Origin: Magicicada septendecula | Lineage: Eukaryota; Arthropoda; Insecta; Hemiptera; Cicadidae | Assembly: GCA_034769895.1 (NCBI GenBank) | Contig: CM068368.1 | Span: forward strand, 690,323,877-690,387,876 | Direction of reading: 5' to 3' | DNA: 64,000 bases | Part shown: positions 53,701 through 62,617 of the stretch, one piece after another | Numbering within the stretch: position 1 is the stretch's first letter | Layout: each line of letters begins with the position of its first letter | Made by a program: the position numbers and the translations under genes | The notes under the pieces: model-generated | Databases searched by the model: none | Seen by the model: only the letters and a program-made list of their open reading frames with translations | What the model was told of the DNA's origin: nothing

Positions 53701-54530
53701 GGATCTGCAGACGCTTATGTAAATGTGTGGGTTGCTTTGCGAATACTTCTGACATTACCAATGTCGGTAGCATCGGCGGAGCGAAGTTTTTCAGACTCAT
53801 CAACCTTGCAATTTTGTCCATTGAAAATGATATTTCATCGTCATTAGATTATGATGCACTAATAAAAACATTTTCGGCTGCTAAAGCTAGGAAGGTCCAC
53901 TGCTAATTGTATAATACAGATTATTTTAATCAATTTTCTTGATCTTTTACACTACTACTATCAATTTATAGTTATATTGATGTACCTTTACGAGAAAAGT
54001 GAATACCAAAGTTTATATTTCTGAACTTTTTCGTACTTTTTCTAATGTACTGACATAACTTTTTTTAATATTAATATATTCAAACTGAAATGTATTTTTC
54101 ATGAATATTAAATCAAATAAAACTTTTGTTGTAGTAAAAAAATGTGTGTTATTTTCTACCTGACAAAACAATAAACAGTAAAAGAATTTGTTAGGAGTTT
54201 GCTCTTTACACAAGTACAGTACAGCACGCCTATTGAAGTTTGAAAAAAGTCAGTTAAAAGAATTAGTACTAGAAGAAGTCATTTAAAAAAATAAAAATAA
54301 TGAAAAGGTACTAACTTTACTTTAATATTTACTATTTATTACTACTTATTAGTTTTAGTTTTTGGTTTTTAATCCCTTTAAAATGCCAACTTCAGTTATT
54401 AAGTTCCGACAAATTTCAGTTATAGAGCACCCATACCATTTTTTGGAGGGTTTTCTATACCCATTTTCATTGTAAGGGGCGCCAAAACTCATTCTTGCAC
54501 ACACAGCATTTTGCTCTTAGGCCGGCCCTG
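50717..54530 (+). mobile_element. hAT-2 DNA transposon (3814 bp) inserted in a (TG)n tract
   Basis: Inverted ends CAGGGCCGGCCTAAGG and the inverse of CTTAGGCCGGCCCTG are flanked by TGTGTGTG on both sides (50709-50716 and 54531-54538). The duplication is indistinguishable from the microsatellite, so its exact size rests on the 8 bp hAT rule. GGGGCGCC also recurs just inside both ends. Ends of this type are typical of hAT elements with a TTF-type finger transposase. The transposase is in many pieces. Confidence 0.9.
51130..53906 (+). pseudogene. hAT-2 transposase (TTF-finger / ZMYM6-like hAT), multiply broken
   Basis: The N-terminal frame 51130-51840 starts MFSKPGCQNRKRKAKSLKEA at its second Met. 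It has an acidic linker, then the TTF-type zinc finger WLLYSQQNNSVYCFCCKIFS. The continuation shifts frame: GTILTRHETSPNHLKCYERW (51845-52070), AFRGRNETLYKKDNGNYLGL, VREEILSRIKGAKYYGLILD (Asp) and CTPDLSRKEQFSVVLRYV (52230-52480), NCRGQGYDNGANMKGKH (52495), and NLVLSDAAK. Then come [20 protein letters not shown] (52795-52860), and after 53016 the late core to LSLSRTSCQIK. The end holds the dimerisation motif LTLPMSVASAERSFS and LAILSIENDISSSLDYDALI (53700-53906). There are at least six frame breaks or stops, so it is inactive. The closest familiar relatives are hAT-derived ZMYM6/ZBED-like proteins. Confidence 0.85.
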
Positions 54531-54538
54531 TGTGTGTG

Positions 54539-54957
54539 TGTGTGTGAAGAATTGCTGAACGTTTAAAGAGCATTTGGGCGGAACAGACTACTAAGAAAGT
54601 GAAGAAACAACACTCTTCATTCTTTCACTTCATAACCAACACCACTGGGGCGTGTGTCAGAATTGCTGAACTTTGAACAGCATGGCCTTGCCAGTGGTGA
54701 TTGTTTTCCTAGAAACCATTGTGACTTCATATGAAAAAAGTGACGTTAGGTTACAGTGGAAGACCTGTCTTGAAAACATGCTTCTTGTTATTGATTAAAC
54801 ATTTATGGAACATTTATTAATGATGTAATTTTTCCATGTTAGAAAACATGGAATGTGTGATAAGAATTCATAACGTGAAACTGTAGTTGAATCCAAACTA
54901 TTATATTTCAGAAGGTAGTAAAATTAGTTCACTTGGTATCACCAGTGTAAATGTATA
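54539..54957. other. Flank between hAT-2 and the Tigger-like element, no gene
   Basis: Begins with the rest of the (TG)n tract. 'agaattgctgaac' occurs twice (about 54547 and 54658). Nothing else recognised. Confidence 0.5.
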
Positions 54958-54959
54958 TA

Positions 54960-55923
54960 CAGTAAAACCTCTCTAGTCTGACGCTCCGGTTGGTCCGACC
55001 ACGGCTCAGCCACCGACTTGTTGATGACTCACCACCTTGTTTACATACTTGTCAGTTTTGCTGCCTCAGTGAGGCGGCATCTAGTGTCTAGTGCGCAGGT
55101 TGCCAGGTCTTCCGAAATTTCCGATTTTTTTTAAATGTTCCAGAAAATACGAAATTTGGTGTAAATCTTCCCAATTTTTTCCTACTCTCGTTTCAGTGCT
55201 ATGTCGCATTTCTAGAGTTTTGTTTTTGCGTACGATATGACGTCAAATCTGGTGTTTCATTGCAACTGCAATTATAATTGCTTTCAATAAAAGTTTATAA
55301 GAGGTCCTGTCAAAAATTATAGTTCCTTTCTCCTGTCACAGACAATAATTATGACCACCCATACACAATGATGTAATTAGCATTTTGCAATATCCACTTA
55401 TTGTACTATACTGCTATTCAAATAAGAGTGACTAATCGTTATAGTTTAGTCTCAAGCTGACAGAATCGCACTACATGACTGCACCTGAATAAGCAGATAC
55501 TGTAATGTCTAGCCTACACCAGGTCATAATAATGTCAAGTCGCCATGATAAACATGAAAATAAAAGTAGGGTACTACACTTGGTGGCTAAACTTGTGTTG
55601 GGTATGAAGAGTGTTGAGCTGTTGTTATGTCTACATCTCTGCAGCTAAGTCTAGACAGTCATCTGCCAAACAAAAGAACATTACCAATTTTTTTCACCAA
55701 TGAAATGTTTCTTGTTTTTTATTACACTATTGCTGGACTGTACATATTATCATTTATTGTACATAACCAATCATATAGCTTGGTAGCCTACTGTATAAGT
55801 TTTATTTTATTTTAGACTGTCTCATTTAATGAAATAATAAACATTTTGTACTCTTCTGATAATCTGACCTTTTTTGCGTTCCGACCATACCCCCACAGGT
55901 GACGGATTAGCGAGGTTCTACTG
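54960..55923. mobile_element. Short non-autonomous Tigger/pogo-like element
   Basis: Left end CAGTAAAACCTCTCTAGTCT and right end, inverted, CAGTAGAACCTCGCTAATCC, preceded by TA on the left (54958-54959). The right TA is mutated (AA). The ends resemble those of the full Tigger at 41004, but only about 960 bp lies between and no transposase is readable. This is a deletion derivative or MITE of a related family. Confidence 0.75.
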
Positions 55924-56117
55924 AACTTAAAAGCCAGAAACAGACCACATTCCAATAACAAAAGCATTTCTGAGGCTTTGTTCGGATTAAAATTGCTAAC
56001 CCATTACTTTTGATCTCAGAAAATAAATGCTTCAATAGTACGGAGAGTGATAAAGTATCATTCGATTAAAAATATAATTGTGCTCAGTATCAGTATTGTT
56101 TTAGCTTCGTTGGGCAA

Positions 56118-56530
56118 ATGGTAGATCCCTGGTGTCCTTCACTAATAACAGGCGGTGTTGGATACTGCATAATCCACTTTCCTCATGCAGGATATACAGA
56201 ATGTTATGATCTTCCAGAAAAATATATCAGCACCATGAAAGCACACTGCTGTCCGGGCCAAACAAAGAAATCTGCTATAGCAGAGCATGCGCTATCTAAT
56301 GAAGACCAGTGTATCGTGTTTGGAGATCTCTAGGTCCTGTCCTCAACTTGGCAGTACTTTGCCCAATTGCAGAGGGAGGCAGTTGAAATGTATAAACACG
56401 GTGACCGCAGCAAGAATAAGAAAGAGTAGTAATTAGTGCACAATAAATACTGTATACTGGCATTGGAACATTGTGATATAAGCAAACCAATCGAAAAAGA
56501 TGATCAATGTGATTGGTTCTCAAAAATGAA
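56118..56530 (+). pseudogene. C-terminal fragment of a third GIY-YIG (Penelope-like) retroelement
   Basis: Reads KAHCCPGQTKKSAIAEHALS, NEDQCIVFGDL, then after a stop and frame change LSSTWQYFAQLQREAVEMYK, HGDRSKNKKE and HNKYC. This is the pattern 'R-GQTKKSA-AEHAL...F-T.VL--T--Y--R-REA-EI-KH---FNKKEE' that closes the nuclease domain of many arthropod Penelope-like proteins. The nuclease core and RT are gone. It is distinct from PLE-A and PLE-B. A degenerate ribozyme-like tail may follow at about 56690-56715 (CCTGAAGAAGGAGGAAAC). Confidence 0.6.
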
Positions 56531-56939
56531 CAACCAGCACCTTCAAGAATTATATAAATATAAGTGCTTCAACAGGACAGAACAGATTTTGTTCATTCGG
56601 AGGTGTTTGTGATTTGTGTTCCTGCACCACCGAAGATGTTCATCATGAGTATGGATGAAATGTTCAGCAAACCCTTACTTGCCATTAACCTGAAGAAGGA
56701 GGAAACCCAGGGTCACCAATGCTTGTATAGGTAGTGTGTGGTAACCACTTCACTGCCTCCACAAAAACAAAAATAAAACACTCCTCTACTAAATAAAACA
56801 GTCCTCTTACAGAAGAGCACATAATTCCAGTTAGGCTACTCGTTAGTTTTTCAATGTTCTTGATTTTGTGTTATTTAATGGAAATTTATGTGCCTCAGTC
56901 GAAGGTACTTCTGGAACAGTGGTAGTATTCTTTAATAAC

Positions 56940-57840
56940 ACGAGGGCTATTTTATTTTCAACCTCCGGTGAGTTGGCAAACCTGTTTCTGTTGCCATAGC
57001 AACAATCTGTTGTTGATTAATGTTTTTGAGGCTTTGTTCTAACCTGTAACCACTGGTGGTTTTATAGTTATTTTGTCTATAACTGTGGTGACGACAGTTT
57101 AATTGTGGCAACTACAATTGAAATTGCCTCCAAGTGTGAGATTCGGTCTGTTATTAGATTTCTTCAAGCTGAAGGTCATAGTGCTGCAGAAATTCATCGA
57201 AGGTTGTGTAATGTGTATGGAGAAAATGTGATGCGTGATGGTTCAGTTCGGGAATGGTGTCGAAAATTTAAAGAATGGCGAATTGATGTTCATGATGAAG
57301 GAGGGCAAGGAAGAAAGTCTGTGGCTACTGATGATGTTGTTGAAAGGGTACATAGGATGGTTCAAGAGCACCATCGTTTCACATTTGCTGATTTTCCTGA
57401 AATTTCTAGGTCTGCTCTTTATGATATTCTTACTCAGAAGCTTGGGTATAGGAAACTCTGTGCTCGGTGGGTTCCCAAACAACTCGCAGGTGTCCACAAG
57501 ACTCAAAGAATGGCCAGATTAGGCACCAAGCACCAGTAGCCCAGACTTGGCACCAAGTGATTACCATTTGTTCACTGACTTGAAAAAGTGGTTTGGTGGG
57601 CAGCGGTTTGACTCCAATGATGAGTTAAAAGTCCCTGGCTGACTATTCAGGAGCGAACATTCTACAAAATGGGCATAGAAACGTTGGTGCCTCGCTATGA
57701 CAAGTGCCTCAACAATGGTGGTGACTATGTAGAAAAGTAGTTTACATATATATGAAACTTTTGTATATAATAAAATTATTGATGTCGTTCATGTGTCTGT
57801 TTATTGGTCTATCGGATGTTGAAAAACAAATAGCCCTCGT
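56940..57840 (+). mobile_element. Mariner-1, internally deleted
   Basis: Inverted ends ACGAGGGCTATTTTATTTTC (left) and the inverse of AACAAATAGCCCTCGT (right), with TA-like flanks. Length 0.9 kb instead of about 1.3 kb. The 5' and 3' parts of the transposase gene are present, but the catalytic middle has been lost. Confidence 0.85.
57105..57740 (+). pseudogene. Mariner-1 transposase remnant (HTH domain plus C-terminal scrap)
   Basis: Open from a GTG where an ATG would be expected: ATTIEIASKCEIRSVIRFLQ, GHSAAEIHRRLCNVYGENVM, REWCRKFKEWRIDVHDEGGQ (first HTH), then ISRSALYDILTQKLGYRKLC and ARWVPKQLAGVHKTQRM (second HTH). Directly after this comes PDLAPSDYHLFTDLKKWFGG from the far C-terminus, so the D,D region up to HxDNA is missing. 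It can bind DNA at most; it cannot catalyse transposition. Such truncated DNA-binding remnants could compete with active transposase, but nothing here shows that. Confidence 0.85.
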
Positions 57841-58039
57841 ATAAAGTGATGGTGAGCTATTAATGAGTCAGTAGTAGGCATTGCTTTTACGAGCGTTAAT
57901 TAAAAAAGTTCACAGAGCAATATTTATAGTGTAGCAGTAGAACTAATATTTTTAGTGTGTTATAAGATTATTTCATGTAAACAGCTGTGAATTTTCAAAT
58001 CTATACAGCAATGTCATTGTTTATCAGCTGTTTTAAATT

Positions 58040-59105
58040 TACATGTCAAGTGTATTTTCAAAAATAGACAAAATTAACATCGTGCTGTGATTGAATTCTT
58101 CATAAAAAAGGTCTAGCACCAATGGAAATTTACAATGAAATGGCAAATTTGGTAGGAGATGTCTTCAAAAACATTGGTTTGTAAGTGGGCACTTGAGTTT
58201 GAACGTGGTCATTCGAGCATTGAAGATGATCTCCGCAGTGGACACGTAAAAAAATTAACAACTTCGGCTATCATTGAAAAAATTTCATACAGAGTTTTGG
58301 AAGACCGGTGATTAAGAGTGGATAACATTGCCAAGATCATAGAAATCTCACATGAGGATGTATATCACATTTTAACTAGAGAACTTGGTATGAAAAAACC
58401 TTGTGCAAGGTAGGTGTAGCATTTGTTATCAAGTGACCAAAAGGCAATGAGAACAAAAGTTTCTGAGTAATGTTTAGAGCATTTTACAAAGAACAGGAGT
58501 GATTTTGTTCGTAGATTTGTTACTGTGGATGAGATGTGCGTCCACCACTACACTCCAGAAACAAAACAGTCAAAATGATGGACTCTAACTAGCGAAAGTG
58601 CTCCAAAGGTGGTCCCATCAGCAGGAAAGATCATGGCAACGATTTTCTGGGATGCAAAACGCATTTTGCTAATTGATTGTCTTGAGAAAGGCCAGTCAAT
58701 AACCTGAGAATATTATTCTAAACCTTCTGGAACAACTAAATATAAAAGTTACTGTGGATGAGATGTGCGTCCACCACTACACTCCAGAAACAAAACAGTC
58801 AAAATGATGGACTCTAACTAGCGAAAGTGCTCCAAAGGTGGTCCCATCAGCAGGAAAGATCATGGCAACGATTTTCTGGGATGCAAAACGCATTTTGCTA
58901 ATTGATTGTCTTGAGAAAGGCCAGTCAATAACCTGAGAATATTATTCTAAACCTTCTGGAACAACTAAATATAAAAGTTTGTGAGGAAAGACCCGGTTTA
59001 GCAAAGAAAAAAATTTTTCATCAGGACAATGCCCTACGCACAAGTGTTTTGGCGATAAGTAAACTGTGAGATTTGAAGTACAAGTTATTAGAACATCGAC
59101 CATAT
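58040..59105 (+). pseudogene. Mariner-2 transposase, 5' part
   Basis: Through several stops and shifts it reads VIEFFIKKGLAPMEIYNEMA, VDNIAKIIEISHEDVYHILT, RELGMKKPCAR (HTH domains), KNRSDFVRRFVTVDEMCVHH (first catalytic Asp), YTPETKQSK, IMATIFWDAKRILLIDCLEK (second-Asp region) and FHQDNA. The DNA then continues across the LTR insertion at 62137. The block with the first and second catalytic regions is exactly duplicated. This is a SETMAR/irritans-like mariner family, long dead. Confidence 0.85.
58519..58976 (+). repeat. Exact 229 bp tandem duplication inside mariner-2
   Basis: The block from 'gttactgtggatgagatgtg' to 'ggaacaactaaatataaaa' is present twice in direct tandem (58519-58747 and 58748-58976). 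I find no difference between the copies, although the rest of the mariner is heavily mutated. Confidence 0.95.
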
Positions 59106-59350
59106 ATATTGTAACAATTATTTGGGTGTACGTCCTTCTTCCTTAAAGCCCCTCGTTGGGTTCGTCAATATGTAACAATTATAACGAGGTCGTACCTGTT
59201 GAAATGTATCACACTTGTTTATTTTGTGTATTAGTGTGAATGTAGTGTGTTTGCCTCACACTGGTTGTTACATAAATCGACGTCACTACTGGAGTCCGTA
59301 GCGTTGTCAATGTTACCAGTACAACCTACCTGTTAATTCATAGGGATTGC

Positions 59351-59368
59351 TATTCCCGGGTGGCGCCA
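59351..59368 (-). promoter_or_regulatory. Primer binding site of the 59-62 kb LTR insertion
   Basis: Minus strand TGGCGCCACCCGGGAATA starts a few bases after a possible LTR end (..ACCGAAACA). TGGCGCC is a classic start of retroelement primer sites. Confidence 0.6.
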
Positions 59369-59371
59369 AAT

Positions 59372-62136
59372 TGTTTCGGTTAAAACAATTAAAATATTTA
59401 ATTTCTAAGATAATACGTGATATTAGCATGGACAGCTGTGGCGTTCGAATTGTTCCCGCTGCTACACAGGTTGTCGACTCGGCCCCTCGTGATGAGCGCT
59501 AGTTGGCTGTTGCTTAAAACTTCGCAAACACACATATATTCTACAAAAATCCTATGAAATAACAAGATAGTAATGTTCTGTACTGCGTTTTTTAATACAA
59601 ATTTAATTATCAATAAATATGACAAATGAATCATAAATAATTTTATAATACTATGCTCCGGCTTAGAGCTTGAAACACAAAATATCTCAGAGTTGGCAAA
59701 ATTGATTTCAAAACATTATCGTTCAGTCACTTTTAATAAATTACTATGTTTTTAAAATCTGGAGTTCTTTTGATCATGAAAATAGACATAAACGTTGGTT
59801 ACATCAAAAAAGCACACTACCATACCTTATACGTACTTAGGATTTATAATGTGTTTGTACAATTTGTTCGGTAGTGTCGTATTTCTGTTACAGTAGTTGT
59901 GTTCACAAATAAGGTTATCTATATAGTTTAATAAAATGTTTTTTATGTAAGTAAATTATGCCTTTACCTTTGAAAGAAAATACTACTTTTTAAATAGTGA
60001 GAAATTTTATCATTTGAAAATAATTTAAGTAATTTAGGGTTTTGGGAATAAGGAAGTTATTCGGTACTTATCAATTCATCTCACGTTGAACGTCGTCATC
60101 AGGGTAGTCGTATATTCTTCGAATTTGGGCTGGTTTAAAACTTCTAACATCTCCTTCATCTGGTCTTGGGTTTTTTCTTTAATTAATTTAGTTAATCTGG
60201 TTCCTGGACATCAGGTATTCTTTATATATCGACGTCTCTTCATATTGGGTCATCTTGGTTCACTGATTCGACTTTTTATAACTGTTTAAATTAAAATTTT
60301 AATCGTGCCAATTTTGCACGTCGCTTACCCACGCTTCGTTTTTTCAGAGTCTATATAATTTAACGGAAAATAAGCCCTCAAACGTCTCATTGTCATAGTA
60401 ACCATAATTCGATGATTGGTTAATTACTCCTTTAAGACATTGTTAAAATATTTTAATTTTTATTCAAATTTATTAAGTATTTTCCTAATGATTTTATTCC
60501 CTTATAATTCCTTTGGGATAATAAATGACATCACTATTATTTTTCTTTCCTTTCAAAGTTTACAATGATGCCTCATAAGGTCATATTCTGTTATATATTA
60601 ACTATAGTCTAATTATTTGACATTTAATAAATAACATATCTTTCTTAAATTAAACTATTACAATAACATTTCTGTTTTAAAATAACTGATATATAATTAC
60701 TGTCTATTCACTGGTCTTAGATTAGTAAGATTTCTTGTGAAATTGATACAATTTACATTTGAATGTTTTTGGCAGTTAAATGTCTTCATAGTCAAAATCA
60801 GCCATGATTGTTTTTTAGTGTATTTCTTTTCAAATTACATTCTGAATTCAGCCTGATGGGCTTCACTTATTTATTTGTGTTTTAACTACTATTCAACCTA
60901 CATTTTCATTACTCTTCATTTAAAAATATAATAATTAGGTTTATGGACTGTAGGTTCCTTTCAGCCATATTCCTCCTTTAACATTGAACCAACTATTCTT
61001 TACAAGTCATTAGTTATTACTAGTACTAACATTGATTTCTTTCTTGAGTTACAAACTAAAGTGATAAACCTTGTCACCTTTCATGAAATTATGAAAGTTG
61101 ATTCCCCTTTCAACATGGGGTGTTGTATTCTTTGCAATCTTTATTTTAATAACAAAACTTTAATTCTGTTCTATCATGCCATGTTAACACAAGTTATTTG
61201 TCTGGGCTTTCTCCCTTAATAATATTACAAGCTTCCTTAATATTAATTTGGAATACTATTTCTAATTACTTCTAGATATATTACTAATTATAATCTCACT
61301 CCAATCATTGGTTGTTTATCAAGATTTCACAGAGTGTCTGCTTACTCATCATTCTATTTTGAATGTTTCACATACACTTTCACTACTTTTTAGGGTATTT
61401 ACACTTCACTAAAGCACTTCACTTTGGTTCACTGTTTTGTATTTAGTGTTATTTAATGGGTAATCCCTATACTCTCTCCTACCATTTCTCACTATTTTGT
61501 TTTAGTATGACATTTACTATTAACAACATTAGGTTAGTTGTGTTTTGTTAAATCTAACCTTTCTGACTGGGTTAGTGTACTTTTTCTATATCATTATATT
61601 TTACAATTGTATTGTCTTTAAAATGGGTACATAGGTTAAGTTAATGATAATAATAACATTGGTTTCATTAATACATAATTATTCAAGGTTTATTGACCGT
61701 ATTCTATCTCTAAGCATACAATCTTTCCCTTTTATATATGTGTGTTAGTTTCCCCTTGGGTTTAACCTGTCTCCTCTTCATTCTTCCTCTTCTTCATCTT
61801 CAATAGTCTTCATCTTGGTTCGGTTCTCCTCTTCTTCTCTTCTGGTTTAAACTCTGTTTAATTGTAGGGATCTTTTCTCTTCTTTTGGTTCTTCTTTAGT
61901 TCTGTGTTCATCATTGTTTTGTCTATCATATTTTTCTTAAGTATGTTACGTGGTTCCCTTCTTTATATTTAGGTTGTTGGCTCAATCACTTGGGTTGGGT
62001 AATATCGTTGTACGTCGTGTCAAAGTATTTACGTTTTAATCATTTTTTAAACATTTTATTTTATATGAAGTATTTTTATATCAAGAATTATCTTTTTTAT
62101 CACTGGTACGGGATTTGGCTTAATTGTATCGTTACA
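59372..62136 (-). repeat. Long LTR (about 2.77 kb), minus strand
   Basis: Starts TGTAACGATAC and ends just before the primer site. The first part is purine-biased (many GAAGAAGAGGAG-type runs, about 61780-61880 on the complement), then AT-rich. A more complex part nearer the end (about 60050-60400) resembles in style the 46.6-46.9 kb region of the solo-LTR-like insertion. No ORF longer than about 80 codons is credible. Confidence 0.6.
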
Positions 62137-62355
62137 ATATTCACCAGATCTAGCACTCTCCGATTTCTATCTATTTTCAAAGCTTAAAAAATTTGTGGCT
62201 GGAAAGTGTTTTTCATCAAATGAAGAGGTAACAGCAGCTGTAGAGGGGTATTTTATGGATCTTCCAGAATCTTATTTCAAGACAGGGATCGAATCATTAG
62301 AAGCATTGGACCAAGTATATTGAAGTTGGGGAAGATTATATAGAAAAATAAAGTC
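62137..62355 (+). pseudogene. Mariner-2 transposase, 3' part
   Basis: Continues the protein after the LTR insertion: SPDLALSDFYLFSKLKKFVA, GKCFSSNEEVTAAVEGYFMD and LPESYFKTGIESLEALD. This includes the third catalytic Asp region (D-x-S-P-DLALSDF). It ends in stops near 62325-62350. Confidence 0.85.
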
Positions 62356-62420
62356 ATTTTTGTAACAATTAACTTTTTCTTTTCATTTCCATTCCGTGAA
62401 CCTTTCAACTATGCCTCATA

Positions 62421-62617
62421 CAATTCATTGATTCCGTTTGCCATATACAAAAATTTTTTAAATTGACAATTGAAAGAAAATTTCTGTGCATGAGGAACAC
62501 TTCGAGCTGAAGTTTCAGTCAACACAACATTCTTCTTATAAAATTTTGACCAGCTGAAAACCAGATTGTAGGGGTTCTATTGTAAAATGTCCTGACTTGA
62601 CTATCAGCCTTGCATAT
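62421..62617. other. Short unique flank between mariner-2 and the last LTR
   Basis: No gene or repeat recognised. Confidence 0.4.

Larger units (their letters stand above)
59110..62136 (-). mobile_element. LTR retroelement insertion in mariner-2 (5' LTR, primer site, little else)
   Basis: The insertion splits mariner-2 at the ..CCATAT / TCACCAG.. position, with ATAT on both sides (59106-59109 and 62137-62140). Read on the minus strand it starts TGTAACGATACAATTAAGCC and ends AATAATTGTTACA. A 2.77 kb LTR (62136-59372) is followed by a primer site. Only about 260 bp follows before the end, so the internal coding region and most of the 3' LTR are missing. The LTR length and TGTAAC start link it to the Gypsy-B type. 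Confidence 0.7.
57888..62420 (+). mobile_element. Mariner-2, interrupted by an LTR insertion and a tandem duplication
   Basis: Left end TACGAGCGTTAATTAAAAAA..GTTCACAG; right end inverted TATGAGGCATAGTTGAAAGG..TTCACGG. TA dinucleotides sit at both ends. Removing the LTR insertion (59110-62136) and one 229 bp duplicate leaves about 1.28 kb, the normal mariner size. The transposase is full of stops. Confidence 0.85.
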
